A stretch of 64,000 bases of DNA from assembly GCF_000337735.1 (NCBI RefSeq), contig NZ_AOHX01000045.1, forward strand, positions 17,230 to 81,229. Direction: 5' to 3'. Position 1 is the first letter of the stretch; each line of letters begins with the position of its first letter. Under the pieces are notes generated by a model. The model was not told the DNA's origin. It saw only the letters and a program-made list of their open reading frames with translations, and made no database searches. Both the position numbers and the translations under genes were made by a program. Positions 1 to 9,206 of the stretch are shown one piece after another. Origin of the DNA: Natronorubrum sulfidifaciens JCM 14089 (GTDB taxonomy: Archaea; Halobacteriota; Halobacteria; Halobacteriales; Natrialbaceae).

Positions 1-359
1 CCGACGAGGAGATCGAAGCGATCATCGACGACCACGACGGCGTCATCGAGTTCGAGGACATGGAACACGCCGACGACATCCTGCTCGAGCGCGCTGGCGT
101 CTGCGATGCCGAGGACGTCACCGTCGGCGGCATCTTAGACGTTCGCAGCGACGAGAAGCCGACGACGACGACCGTTTCCGTGACGGGGCGGACATTCGAC
201 GGCGAGACGGCGACGAACACGTTCCAACTCGGCGACGAGACGAGCATGGAAGCCAACGTCAACGGCCCGGCGCTGGGGTATCTGCAAACTGGCGTTCGAC
301 GGAACCGGGCCGGCGAGTACGGCGTCTTTGGCCCCGCGGAACTGCTGCCCGGGTTCTAA
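1..359 (+). CDS. C-terminal part of an unidentified protein (5' end outside window)
   Basis: The frame is open from base 3 and ends at a stop at 357-359, so about 118 C-terminal residues are visible. The tail is acidic and ends in a glycine-rich, apparently structured segment (NVNGPALGYLQTG, then GVFGPAELLPGF). It lies 117 bp upstream of bioF on the same strand, so it may share a transcript with the biotin genes. The tail faintly recalls the C-terminus of NAD(P)-dependent saccharopine/homoserine-type dehydrogenases, but I do not recognise it securely and assign no function. Confidence 0.6.
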   Translation, partial: DEEIEAIIDDHDGVIEFEDMEHADDILLERAGVCDAEDVTVGGILDVRSDEKPTTTTVSVTGRTFDGETATNTFQLGDETSMEANVNGPALGYLQTGVRRNRAGEYGVFGPAELLPGF

Positions 360-476
360 CTAACGTGTGCCGAACCGACGGCAAACGGTCCGGAACGGCG
401 GAAGTCGTCTCTTTCGAGACGAGACAGACGAGCGCGGACACAACCCGAATCCAGGCAGAACCGTGAGAGTGAAAGC

Positions 477-1709
477 ATGGCGATGATACCGTTCACCCGA
501 ATGGAAGACCGCGGGTTCGACCTCGAGGCCCGACTCGAGCGGCTCGAGGATGCGACGCTGAAACGATCGTTGTCACCCGTCGACCGGGTCGCCGAGCGGG
601 GCTACTTTGCGGCTCCCGCCGGCGGCGGCCTCCCGGTCCTCGAGTCGGACGAAGCGCTGGTGTTCGCCGCGAACAACTACCTCGGGCTGACGGACGACCA
701 GCGTGTCCAAGATGCGGCTCGGCAGGCCGCTGCGACCGTCGGCACGGGTGCCGGCGCGAGCCGACTCGTCACCGGCGACACGATGGTACACCACGATCTC
801 GAGCGGCTGCTAGCCGAGACGAAAGGAACCGAGCGCGCGCTCGCCTTTTCCTCGGGGTACGCTGCGAACGTCGGCACGATCACGGCCCTCGAGCCGGACG
901 TGATCTTCTCCGACGAACTCAATCACGCGAGCATCATCGATGGCTGTCGTCTCACGAGTGCCGAGACGGTCGTCTACGATCACTGTGATGCCTCGAGCCT
1001 GCGTTCGAAACTCGAGGCGCGAGCGGCCACGGCCGACGGTGCTTCCGAGTCGTGGTTGATCGTCACCGACTCGGTGTTCAGCATGGACGGCACCGTCGCC
1101 CCGCTGACCGAACTCTGCGACCTCGCCGAGGAGTTCGGCGCGTGGGTGATGGTCGACGAAGCCCACGCAACCGGACTCTACGCCAACGGCGGTGGCGTCG
1201 TGCAGGCGGAGGGACTCGAGGATCGAATCCAGATCCAGCTGGGGACGCTTTCGAAAGCGCTCGCGAGCCAGGGCGGCTACGTCGCGGGCAGCGAGGCGCT
1301 GATCGAGTGTCTGGTCAACGACGCTCGCTCGTTCGTCTTCTCGACCGGTCTCGCCCCGCCGGCCGCCGCGGCCGCGAGCGAGGCGCTCCACATCGCCCGC
1401 CACAGCGACGCTCGAGAACGGCTCTGGGAGAACGTCGCCCACCTCCGGGACGGCCTCGAGTCGATGGGCTATACGGTCGTCGGAGACTCACAGATCCTCC
1501 CCGTGCTCGTCGGCGACCGACAGGACGCCCTTGCACTTGCGGACGGACTTCGGGAGCGAGACGTCGTCGCGCCGGCGATTCGGCCACCGACGGTCCCCGA
1601 GGGAACCAGCCGGATTCGAGTTGCGCCGATGGCGACGCACGACCAAGACGACATCGTCACCTGCCTCGAGGCGTTCCGGGCGGCGGGTGAGGACATCGGG
1701 CTAATCTGA
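477..1709 (+). CDS. bioF: 8-amino-7-oxononanoate synthase (BioF)
   Basis: PLP-dependent condensation of pimeloyl thioester with L-alanine, the first step in building the biotin ring. It is a 410-residue fold-type I alpha-oxoamine synthase. Visible motifs are DELNHASIIDG, the PLP-binding DEAHATG (residues 227-233), and GTLSKALAS containing the Schiff-base lysine at about residue 260. The ATG at 477 follows a purine-rich stretch. The ATG at 501 (MEDRGFDL) fits the usual family N-terminus better and may be the true start. The stop lies 3 bp before bioD, so the two are almost certainly cotranscribed. A glycine C-acetyltransferase (Kbl) role is possible for this fold, but the adjacent bioD favours BioF. 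Confidence 0.93.
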   Translation: MAMIPFTRMEDRGFDLEARLERLEDATLKRSLSPVDRVAERGYFAAPAGGGLPVLESDEALVFAANNYLGLTDDQRVQDAARQAAATVGTGAGASRLVTGDTMVHHDLERLLAETKGTERALAFSSGYAANVGTITALEPDVIFSDELNHASIIDGCRLTSAETVVYDHCDASSLRSKLEARAATADGASESWLIVTDSVFSMDGTVAPLTELCDLAEEFGAWVMVDEAHATGLYANGGGVVQAEGLEDRIQIQLGTLSKALASQGGYVAGSEALIECLVNDARSFVFSTGLAPPAAAAASEALHIARHSDARERLWENVAHLRDGLESMGYTVVGDSQILPVLVGDRQDALALADGLRERDVVAPAIRPPTVPEGTSRIRVAPMATHDQDDIVTCLEAFRAAGEDIGLI

Positions 1710-1712
1710 CCG

Positions 1713-2393
1713 ATGAGCGACCCGATCGCCGTCGTCGGCACCGATACCGGCGTCGGCAAGACCGTTGTGACGGCGGGCCTGACGCGCTGGCTGCGCGAGC
1801 GAGGCGTCGACGCGCGGGCGATCAAACCCGCACAGACTGGCTTTCCGCCGGACGACGACGCTGGGTTCGTCACCGAGGCGTGTGGCGACCCCGACGCCGC
1901 GACCTGTTGTCGATACCTCGAGCCGCCGCTCGCGCCGCGCGTGGCCGCCGCACAGACTGGCGAGGAACTGACGTATGGCTCGGTTCTGACGGCCTGTGAG
2001 AACGTGATCGCCGAGACCGAGCGCCCGATCATCGAAGGCATCGGCGGGCTCCGCGTGCCACTCGCTGGCGACCACGAGGTGATCGATCTCGTCGACGATC
2101 TCGAGGCGACGGCGCTCGTCGTCACCCGATCCGGACTCGGCACACTGAATCACACCGCGCTCTCGGTCGAAGCGCTCGAGCGTCGCGGGATCGACGTTGC
2201 CGGAATCGTCTGCAACGAGTACGACGGCGCGACAGTCGCCGAGCGAACCAACCCGGCCGAACTCGAGCGAATGACTGGCCACGACGTCGAAACGGTGCCA
2301 CCGCTCGAGGGCGAGACGCCACAGGCGCTGGCCGACGGCGTCGCTAACGGGCTTTCGGCGGCGTTTTTAAAACAGATCGGACCGGACGACTGA
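1713..2393 (+). CDS. bioD: Dethiobiotin synthetase (BioD)
   Basis: ATP-dependent closure of 7,8-diaminopelargonate with CO2 to dethiobiotin. The 226-residue length is normal for the family. The P-loop GTDTGVGKT is at residues 9-17, followed by the substrate-binding IKPAQTG segment and the EGIGGLRVPL loop. The gene starts 3 bp after bioF. BioA and BioB, needed to complete the pathway, are not visible in this window. It ends convergently against a small zinc-finger gene. Confidence 0.93.
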   Translation: MSDPIAVVGTDTGVGKTVVTAGLTRWLRERGVDARAIKPAQTGFPPDDDAGFVTEACGDPDAATCCRYLEPPLAPRVAAAQTGEELTYGSVLTACENVIAETERPIIEGIGGLRVPLAGDHEVIDLVDDLEATALVVTRSGLGTLNHTALSVEALERRGIDVAGIVCNEYDGATVAERTNPAELERMTGHDVETVPPLEGETPQALADGVANGLSAAFLKQIGPDD

Positions 2394-2399
2394 TGTGAC

Positions 2400-2600
2400 C
2401 TAGTCAGCCGACGGCATCGGCCGCTCCTTGCTGGCTACCCTTGGCCCGCCGTCGATCGAACTGTCGAGTCCAGTCTCGTACAGGTCGATGAACTCGGTGA
2501 CGATTTCGGACTTTCTGTGCTCGACCTCGAGGTGCACGTGGAGGGGCGTCCGTTCGTCGTACGTTGCCGTACAGAGGGGGCAGCGATGTCGGTTGTTCAT
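2400..2600 (-). CDS. Small C2H2 zinc-finger protein
   Basis: About 66 residues, read from the internal ATG at 2600 (MNNRHRCPLC). A longer form of 75 residues would start at 2627. The motif CPLC followed by about a dozen residues and HVHLEVEH is a classic single C2H2 finger, a type common among very small haloarchaeal proteins. The C-terminus is hydrophilic. It is convergent with bioD, with only a few bases between the stops. Function is unknown; nucleic-acid or protein binding is inferred from the finger alone. Confidence 0.7.
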   Translation of the reverse strand: MNNRHRCPLCTATYDERTPLHVHLEVEHRKSEIVTEFIDLYETGLDSSIDGGPRVASKERPMPSAD

Positions 2601-2704
2601 TCGCCACTCACCGGTACGTGTTAACATGGCTCTGCAACGTAATAGTGTTGGTTGTAACTGTCACCGACATGTCCTCGCAGATACCAGTCCGGCACTGCAG
2701 CGAG

Positions 2705-4189
2705 CTACATGAAATCGCTCAGTCCGGCCTGTCCGTCGTCGGTGTCGTCGGCCGCCGGTTCCGAAGCGGTCGTCTCGGCCTCCGACTCCGCGGCTGCCGC
2801 AAGCGTCTCCTGATCGCTCGAGCCGTCTCCAGCGTCCGTTTCGGTTTCGGTGGTGTCAGTGTCGTCGCTCGAGTCGCCGGCATCGAAGAAGGCACCGCCG
2901 GAGTGTTCGACCGTCTCCTCGGCCAGCAACTCCTTGGCGTCCTCGACGACTGACTGGACCTTGTTGGTGTCTTTGCCGCTGCCGGTGACGAAGGAGACTT
3001 CCTTTTCGTCGAGTTCGTAGACGGCGGCCATCTGGACGGTCAGATCGCGGTTTTTGCAGTGGTGGGTCATCGCCGAGAGGAACGGGAGGATCTCCCGCCG
3101 GGCGGTCGCGACGCTCGTCCCTTCGCGTTCGGCGATGCGTTCGGCGATGGCGTCGCGGGTGTTTCGAGTCCCTTTGGTCCGGCCGAGTTTCGACCAGTAG
3201 CTCGGCGGGCCATAGCGAGTCCAGCCCCCTTTCGAGCCGCGCCGAGAGGCGGCGACACCGGCGGTCATGTTGTCGGTCGCGTACCGCCAGTAGGAGTAGT
3301 TCTGGGTCGCCCGAACGCGGCCAAGCCAGCGGTCGGCGTTCGAGAGGAACTCGTAGGCGTCGGCCAGCTCCGCCCCCTCGTAGTCTTTCGGCACGTTGTC
3401 TTCGATCCAGTTCAGCATCTCGTCGGGGTTTTCGTCGACGTCGTAGGACGCTCGGAGCGCGCCTTCGGCGTCCTCCTCTTTGATGAGCGCATCGAGGAAG
3501 TCGAAGATCCCTTGAGTGGTGTCGCGTTCGCTCGTGACGACGTCGTCGACCGTGAGCCGGCTGGTCTCCTCGGCGACTGCCTGCAGGTCGTTGACCGCCG
3601 ACCGCAGGTCGCCGCTGGTCGCGTCAGCGATCTTCTTCAGCGCCTCCGCCTCGAACTCGATCCCCTCACGTCGGCAGATATCCCGCAACACCGGGACGAT
3701 CGATCGCTTCGAGACGTCACGGAACTCGACCGTCTCACAGGCGTTTCGCAGCGACTGGCTCATGTCGTAGAACTCGTTCGCAACGAGCACGATCGGCTGG
3801 TTCGCGTTCTTGACGACCCGTGTGACCTCCCTCGAGCCGCCGTAGTCGGCGTTGCCGTGGAAGTTGTCCGCCTCGTCTAAAATGACGAGCCGGCGACCAG
3901 CGCCGCCCGCAGTAAGCGTCCCGCTCTTTGCGGCCTCACCCGCGATACGTTCGATAACGTCGGCCTGACGATTGTCGCTGGCGTTGAGTTCCATGGCGGG
4001 CCAGCCCAGATCGTTGGCCAGCGCATGTGCCGCGGAGGTCTTCCCGACACCCGGACTGCCGTGGACGATCACCGCCTCTCGGTGGTCGTCCCACGTCCGC
4101 GCCCACTCCTCGAGTTGGTCGCGGGCTTTGTTGTTCCCCCGTACCTCCGACAGCGTCGTCGGACGGTACTTCTCGGTCCAGTCACTCAT
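2705..4189 (-). CDS. rfcL: Replication factor C large subunit (clamp loader)
   Basis: AAA+ ATPase that, with RFC small subunits, loads the PCNA clamp onto primed DNA. It has 494 residues. The N-terminus MSDWTEKYRPTTLSEVRG is diagnostic. Walker A GSPGVGKTS is at residues 44-52 and Walker B LVILDEAD at 101-108. The C-terminal ~100 residues are acidic and low in complexity and end in GQAGLSDFM, which fits a PCNA-interacting (PIP) tail. No intein interrupts the gene. It is divergent from the HTH regulator at 4290. Confidence 0.95.
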   Translation of the reverse strand: MSDWTEKYRPTTLSEVRGNNKARDQLEEWARTWDDHREAVIVHGSPGVGKTSAAHALANDLGWPAMELNASDNRQADVIERIAGEAAKSGTLTAGGAGRRLVILDEADNFHGNADYGGSREVTRVVKNANQPIVLVANEFYDMSQSLRNACETVEFRDVSKRSIVPVLRDICRREGIEFEAEALKKIADATSGDLRSAVNDLQAVAEETSRLTVDDVVTSERDTTQGIFDFLDALIKEEDAEGALRASYDVDENPDEMLNWIEDNVPKDYEGAELADAYEFLSNADRWLGRVRATQNYSYWRYATDNMTAGVAASRRGSKGGWTRYGPPSYWSKLGRTKGTRNTRDAIAERIAEREGTSVATARREILPFLSAMTHHCKNRDLTVQMAAVYELDEKEVSFVTGSGKDTNKVQSVVEDAKELLAEETVEHSGGAFFDAGDSSDDTDTTETETDAGDGSSDQETLAAAAESEAETTASEPAADDTDDGQAGLSDFM

Positions 4190-4289
4190 TGTCGGTGGTA
4201 GGTGGAAGGCGCGTTTAGTGGTTCCGGAGCGTCACGCTTCGACAACCGATCTTCAGTAGCTACTTGAGTCGACCGGATGACGGGAGCAT

Positions 4290-5000
4290 ATGAGCGGCCG
4301 TGGGCCAAAACGGGAACTCGCAGAGAAAATCGCCGGGGAGATCACACTGAGCGACGACCCCGGGGCGACGCTTCGGAAGTGGCGAACCGATTTCGGCGTC
4401 TCACAGACCGATCTCGCGTCGGAACTCGACATCTCCTCGTCGGTGGTCTCCGACTACGAGAGCGGCCGTCGTGAGAGTCCTGGCATCGGCGTCGTTCGCC
4501 GTCTCGTCAAAGGGTTGCTTGCGATCGACGAGCGACGGGGTGGCGATCGCATCCGGCAGTACGGTCGCGTGCTTTCAGCCGGCTTCGAAAGTGACATCGT
4601 CTACGACCTTCGGGAGTATGCCACGTCGATCCCGCTCGTCACACTCTACGACGACATCGATGCGACCGAGATCACGACCGGCAACACCGACCGCATCAGC
4701 GGCCACACCGTTATCAACAGCATCGAAGCAATCACCCGGCTCTCGAGCGAGGAGTTCTTCCGGCTGTACGGCCAGAGCACGAACCGCGTGCTGGTGTTTA
4801 CGGGCGTCACTCGCGGCGAATCACCGCTGGTTGCCCTGCGCGTCGTCAACCCGACGCCCAACGCCGTGATTCTCCACGGCATCGACGAGGACGAACTGTG
4901 GGACCACGCGGCCGATCTCGCCCGGATCGACGGCTACTCGCTTGCCGTCACGAACACCGAACTTGACGACTTACTCGAGTATCTCGTCAGCTTGGAGTAG
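4290..5000 (+). CDS. XRE-type HTH transcriptional regulator
   Basis: A 236-residue protein with an N-terminal helix-turn-helix (about residues 28-75; DFGVSQTDLASELDISSSVV, then SDYESGRR). A ~150-residue C-terminal domain probably senses a ligand or mediates dimerisation (GHTVINSIEAITRL and LVFTGVTRGESPLVALRVV are recognisable). Single-domain XRE regulators lack this second part; the layout is common among conserved haloarchaeal regulators whose targets are not known. It is divergent from rfcL, with a small membrane-protein gene 28 bp downstream. Confidence 0.82.
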   Translation: MSGRGPKRELAEKIAGEITLSDDPGATLRKWRTDFGVSQTDLASELDISSSVVSDYESGRRESPGIGVVRRLVKGLLAIDERRGGDRIRQYGRVLSAGFESDIVYDLREYATSIPLVTLYDDIDATEITTGNTDRISGHTVINSIEAITRLSSEEFFRLYGQSTNRVLVFTGVTRGESPLVALRVVNPTPNAVILHGIDEDELWDHAADLARIDGYSLAVTNTELDDLLEYLVSLE

Positions 5001-5028
5001 AACGAGTCGACGAACGGAGGACCACGAT

Positions 5029-5208
5029 ATGCTCGATCGAACGGAACGGCTGACTGTCGCGCTGACAGTGATTTTCGTCGGAACGTTAGCAGCGACGGTG
5101 TACGCAGACAGTCCAGCGGTATGGCTCGGCTGGGCAACGGCGATGGTACTGCTCGCCGGCAGTGCGCTCGTTCTCGCGAACCGTGCTGAGCCGCCGCCGG
5201 AGGATTGA
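5029..5208 (+). CDS. Small membrane protein, 59 residues
   Basis: Starts at ATG 5029, preceded at 8-nt spacing by a good Shine-Dalgarno (ggagg, 5016-5020), which fixes the start. Two hydrophobic segments (LTVALTVIFVGTLAATV and AVWLGWATAMVLLAGSALVL) are joined by a short loop, with an acidic C-terminus (EPPPED). It follows the HTH regulator closely and may be cotranscribed. Function unknown. Confidence 0.65.
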   Translation: MLDRTERLTVALTVIFVGTLAATVYADSPAVWLGWATAMVLLAGSALVLANRAEPPPED

Positions 5209-5276
5209 GACGGATGCTGTCGGCACTGCCCGCCACACACCGACCTCGTTACCCGTGATCGGAACGCCAGCCCGTC

Positions 5277-5660
5277 TCAGGCGATCTGGTCTTCGTACTC
5301 CGCGGCACTCAGGAGGGCATCGAGTTCGTCGAGGTCGTCGGCCTCGAGTTCGAGCATCCAGCCCTCACCGAACGGATCGTCGTTGACGAGTTCGGGAGCG
5401 TTGAACAGTTCCTCGTTGACCGCCTTTACGTCGCCGCTGACGGGCGCATACAGGTCCGAGACGGCTTTGATCGACTCGATAACGCCGAGGTCGCCGTCCT
5501 GCTCGAGGTGGTCGCCCTCGTCGGGCAGTTCGACGAAGACGACGTCACCGAGTTCGTCCTGTGCGAAGTCGGTGATGCCAACGCGAACGACGCCGTTTTC
5601 CTCGAGTGCCCACTCGTGCGATTCTAGATACCGTCTGTCGTCGGGAATGTCGAAGCTCAT
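5277..5660 (-). CDS. gcvH: Glycine cleavage system H protein
   Basis: Lipoyl carrier that shuttles the aminomethyl group between P, T and L proteins. It has 127 residues, the normal length. The lipoyl attachment site is [12 protein letters not shown], with the modified lysine at residue 65. Its ATG overlaps the gcvT stop by one base (TAATG), which indicates translational coupling. No gcvP follows; the next gene is convergent. Confidence 0.95.
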   Translation of the reverse strand: MSFDIPDDRRYLESHEWALEENGVVRVGITDFAQDELGDVVFVELPDEGDHLEQDGDLGVIESIKAVSDLYAPVSGDVKAVNEELFNAPELVNDDPFGEGWMLELEADDLDELDALLSAAEYEDQIA

Positions 5661-6781
5661 TATACTGTGTCGATGAAGGGTATCGTTTCAACTCTTGCTT
5701 TTTTCGACTGGCCGCGGACGACGACCTGCAAGGTCGTCCCCGGCTCTGCGTAGTCGGCTGGAACGTAGCCGAGGCCGATCGGTTGGCCCAGCGACGGACT
5801 CATCGTCCCGCTGGTCACGGTGCCGACGACCCGGCCGTCGGTGTTCGTGATATCGTAGCCGTGTCGTGGAACGCCGCGGTCGATCAGCTGGACGCCGACC
5901 AACTGCTCCTCGACGCCGTCGTCGTGGACCTGCTCGAGGGCATCCCGGCCGACGAACTCGGTCTCGAGGGCGACGGTAAAGCCGATGCCGGCCTCGTAAG
6001 GCGTTCGTGGATTCGACTCGAGGTCGAAATCCTGCCCGGCGAGCAGGAAGCCGGCTTCGATCCGCAGCGTGTCTCGAGCGCCGAGTCCGCAGGGCTGACA
6101 CTCGATGAGTGACCAGATGTACTCGGCTTCCGACCACGGGACGAGCAGTTCGAAGCCGTCTTCGCCGGTGTAGCCGGTGCGGGCGATCCAGCAGGTTACG
6201 TCGTCGATGGTCGCATACTGGGCCCCAAAGCGGTCCAGTTCGGCGACGGCCTCGTCGGTGAGGTCGTCGACGAGCGCTGGCGCGTTCGGTCCCTGCACGG
6301 CGAACATGGCGTACTCGTCGGTTCGGTTGTCGATCGTTGCCTCGAGGTCCCACTCGTTTCGGTAGCTGATCCAGCGTTCGTGTGTTTCCTCGTCGGTGCC
6401 TGCGTTCGGAACGAAGAGATACGTCGGCTTGCCGTCGCTGCCACTCGACGCCGTCGCAGGCTCGTCCGGCAGCCGGTAGACGACGGTGTCGTCGATGATG
6501 ATCCCCTCCTCGTTGGTGATCGCAGCGTACTGGGAGTCGCCGACTTCGAGTCGGGTGACGTCGTTCGAGGTGAGCCGTTGCATGAGTTCGGTCGCGTCCG
6601 GCCCGGTGACGTGAATCTGACCCATATGCGAGACGTCGAAGATGCCGACGTCCTCACGAACGGCCGCGTGTTCGGTCTGGATCGAATCGAACTCGACCGG
6701 CATATCCCAGCCGCCAAACTCCGTAAACTTCGCTCCGCGCTCGTCGTGCGCCCCACGTAACGGCGGCGTCTGAAGCGGCAT
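5660..6781 (-). CDS. gcvT: Glycine cleavage system aminomethyltransferase (T protein)
   Basis: Transfers the methylene group from lipoylated H protein to tetrahydrofolate and releases ammonia. The 373-residue reading from ATG 6781 ([12 protein letters not shown]) fits the family; a 22-residue upstream extension has no family character. Motifs include [24 protein letters not shown], the folate-binding [13 protein letters not shown], and [14 protein letters not shown]. It is translationally coupled to gcvH. Confidence 0.95.
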   Translation of the reverse strand: MPLQTPPLRGAHDERGAKFTEFGGWDMPVEFDSIQTEHAAVREDVGIFDVSHMGQIHVTGPDATELMQRLTSNDVTRLEVGDSQYAAITNEEGIIIDDTVVYRLPDEPATASSGSDGKPTYLFVPNAGTDEETHERWISYRNEWDLEATIDNRTDEYAMFAVQGPNAPALVDDLTDEAVAELDRFGAQYATIDDVTCWIARTGYTGEDGFELLVPWSEAEYIWSLIECQPCGLGARDTLRIEAGFLLAGQDFDLESNPRTPYEAGIGFTVALETEFVGRDALEQVHDDGVEEQLVGVQLIDRGVPRHGYDITNTDGRVVGTVTSGTMSPSLGQPIGLGYVPADYAEPGTTLQVVVRGQSKKARVETIPFIDTV

Positions 6782-6900
6782 ACTCGAGACGACACGCCCG
6801 GAGTAGTAATGTCTTTTCGTCGGTCGACCGGCGGTGTGGCCGGTCACACCTCGCGTCGCGTTTCGTCACATCTATCTCGCGGCCGTGGAAACGCCAGTAC

Positions 6901-7377
6901 ATGTTCGACCACGTTCGCGCCCGGCTCGCCCGCCTCGTCGGTCCCGACACCGACCGCGAGACCGAGCCGACAGTGGGCCTGTTCGTCGACGGGCCGAACG
7001 TCTTTCGCGAGGAGTTCGACGTCGACCTCGATGACCTGCGAGATGTCGCCCGAAACCTCGGCCACGTCGGCGTCATCCGGCTCTATCTCGACGAACACGC
7101 CACACCCGGGCTCATTCAGGCCGCCGAAGCCCGCGGCTTCGAAGTGATCATCACCAGCGGCGACGTCGACGTCAAACTCGCCGTCGATTCGACCGCTCTC
7201 GCCGGCGACGGCACACTCGACCGACTCGCGATCGTCTCTCGAGATACGGATTTCAAGCCCGTCCTCGAGCACGCGGGCACCCTCGGCGTCGAAACGATCG
7301 CCATCGCCCCGGGCGAGTACGGCCGCTCGGACGCGCTGCGAAACGCGGCCGACGAGGCGATCACGCTCGAGTCTTGA
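6901..7377 (+). CDS. NYN-domain protein (TIGR00288/LabA-like PIN-fold)
   Basis: A 158-residue protein with the features of the NYN/PIN-like nuclease fold. FVDGPNVFREEF supplies the first acidic cluster, followed by IITSGDVDVKLAVDS and IVSRDTDFKPVLEHAG, which carries the conserved D-x-D pair. Families of this type are predicted metal-dependent RNases, and the archaeal members form TIGR00288. It is divergent from gcvT. Substrate unknown; the RNase role is family inference. Confidence 0.85.
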   Translation: MFDHVRARLARLVGPDTDRETEPTVGLFVDGPNVFREEFDVDLDDLRDVARNLGHVGVIRLYLDEHATPGLIQAAEARGFEVIITSGDVDVKLAVDSTALAGDGTLDRLAIVSRDTDFKPVLEHAGTLGVETIAIAPGEYGRSDALRNAADEAITLES

Positions 7378-7572
7378 GGTGGGTACTGTCACACCCTCTG
7401 GTGCGCATCGGTTCTGATATTGACTCGGCAAGTAGAGGGGACGCATGTACCAACGAAAGCGACCGTCTATCTGAATTTTAGCAAAAATAACGTGCGAGAA
7501 CAGTGAACAAGATCTCACTATATCCAGATCAAATCAGTAAAAATATTCATAAATTAGCCGACGACATGTATT

Positions 7573-7974
7573 ATGGGCTCTGAAAGTTACTCTCCGGGAC
7601 CAGTCGTTCGATCTCTTGGGGCCGTTGCCTCTCGCACGAATAAATGGTGGTATCTTCCAGTACTGGCTGGTGCTAGTTCCCTGCTTTTGACGCTTGTAAC
7701 ACCTCTCACTGCACCACAGACGGATGATGCAATTTTGGTGTTCGCCTTTTTGACGGTTCTTCCCACCACACTTCTTTCAATTCCCGCCATCATATTTGAT
7801 ATACTCAATAAGTTTGAGGAGACTCTGCCTCCTGGAATTTTTCTTTATCCACTTGGGCTGATTATGGCTCTGTTTACAAGTACTATGTTTATCATTCCAA
7901 CAGTTTGTATTTATATCCTCATCTGGGTATGGCCCGGCAAGAACTGTAAACCGAGATTATCGGCTTGTAGATAG
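7573..7974 (+). CDS. Orphan membrane protein in an AT-rich patch
   Basis: A 133-residue protein with about four hydrophobic segments (WWYLPVLAGASSLLLTLV, ILVFAFLTVLPTTLLSIPAI, and GIFLYPLGLIMALF running into FIIPTVCIYILIWVW). Base composition and codon use are clearly more AT-rich than neighbouring genes, which suggests recent acquisition. TATA-like sequence (about 7540-7560) precedes the start. No family is recognised. Confidence 0.55.
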   Translation: MGSESYSPGPVVRSLGAVASRTNKWWYLPVLAGASSLLLTLVTPLTAPQTDDAILVFAFLTVLPTTLLSIPAIIFDILNKFEETLPPGIFLYPLGLIMALFTSTMFIIPTVCIYILIWVWPGKNCKPRLSACR

Positions 7975-8194
7975 CATCACCGACTTTTAACCTGCCAAGT
8001 ACACTCTCTGACTGATTAATTCGCGATATCTCAGCCGAGAAAATAGAATGGGTTTGCTGCACACATTCTCTGTATTCATCATGTCTCTTTGTAAATGTGA
8101 TCTGATTGGTACACCTCTCATCGGTCAGCGCGTACCCGCAGTGAACGCATACCTCGAGTACAGACACATCTACGTGATCAGCTCTCGAGGCCAC
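7919..8194 (-). CDS. Possible small CxxC protein
   Basis: A 91-residue frame with CVHCGYALTDERC, which looks like half of a zinc ribbon, near its N-terminus. The remainder is unremarkable. It overlaps the 3' end of the opposite-strand membrane protein and lies in the AT-rich patch, so it could be a decayed fragment or a chance frame. Function unknown. Confidence 0.3.
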   Translation of the reverse strand: MASRADHVDVSVLEVCVHCGYALTDERCTNQITFTKRHDEYRECVQQTHSIFSAEISRINQSESVLGRLKVGDAIYKPIISVYSSCRAIPR

Positions 8195-8282
8195 CGAAAA
8201 GCAGGCTTGAAGTCACGCTCGTCCCACAGCCGAAGCGTCCGAAGTCGGTGACTTTTCCCTCACGGCACACACAGTAGCGGCT

Positions 8283-9131
8283 ATGATCGACGAGACGCCG
8301 GTGCTCGACAACCACCTTCATCTCGATCCGGACCACCATCGCGGTATCGACGCCGTCCGGGACTTCGCCCGCGTCGGCGGCACCCACCTGCTCGTGGTGA
8401 ACAAACCCTCGTGGCATCTCGGTGTCGAAGCCGAGACGGGCGAGGACTTCCGCGCCGTCTTCGAGCGCACCATCGAGGTCGTCGAAGCGGCCTCGAGCGA
8501 ACTCGAGGGACGAGCCTGGCCCGTTCTCGGCATCCACCCCGGACTCATTTCGCGCCTGGTCGATGACCGCGGCTTCAGTCCTGACGAGGCGCGTGACCTG
8601 ATGCAGGCCGGGATCGACGTCGCGGCCGAGTACGTCGACGCGGGCGAGGCGCTGGCGCTGAAATCCGGCCGGCCCCACTACGAGGTCGACGACGCTGTCT
8701 GGACGGCCTCAAACGCCGTCATGCGCCGCGCGTTCGAGCGCGCGAGCGAACTCGGGTGTGCTGTCCAACTCCACGCCGAGGGAAGCGAGGAGATGACCGA
8801 GGTCACAGAGTGGGCCGAAGACGTCGGCCTCCCGGCACACAAGGTCGTCAAACACTACGCGGGCGGGCGACTCGAGGGGCCGATTCCGAGCGTGATCTGT
8901 GACAAAGACGAACTCGAGACGGCGGCCGAACGCGGCGAGCCCTTTTTGATGGAGACCGACTACATCGACGACCCGGACCGGCCGGGAGCCGTGTTAGGAC
9001 CGAAGACGGTGCCGCGGCGAGTGCAGTGGTTCCTCGAGAACGGCCATGAGGACGCCGTCCGAAACGCCCACGTCGAAACACCCGCGCTCGTCTACGGTAT
9101 TGATACGGTAAACACCCTCGAGCAGGCCTAA
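8283..9131 (+). CDS. TatD-related metal-dependent hydrolase
   Basis: A 282-residue amidohydrolase-superfamily protein. VLDNHLHLDPDH supplies the HxH metal ligands near the N-terminus. VLGIHPGL, LHAEGSEEM and METDYIDDP supply further expected metal-ligand positions for a TIM-barrel hydrolase. Haloarchaeal proteins of this type are annotated as TatD-related. The substrate cannot be read from sequence. It is followed on the same strand by the DUF2150 gene. Confidence 0.85.
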   Translation: MIDETPVLDNHLHLDPDHHRGIDAVRDFARVGGTHLLVVNKPSWHLGVEAETGEDFRAVFERTIEVVEAASSELEGRAWPVLGIHPGLISRLVDDRGFSPDEARDLMQAGIDVAAEYVDAGEALALKSGRPHYEVDDAVWTASNAVMRRAFERASELGCAVQLHAEGSEEMTEVTEWAEDVGLPAHKVVKHYAGGRLEGPIPSVICDKDELETAAERGEPFLMETDYIDDPDRPGAVLGPKTVPRRVQWFLENGHEDAVRNAHVETPALVYGIDTVNTLEQA

Positions 9132-9206
9132 AACCCACGATACGGGTTCGTTCGGATCGACGCACAGTAGAGAAAGGCATTTCAAGCGGCCGGTGTAGGG
9201 TTCTGT

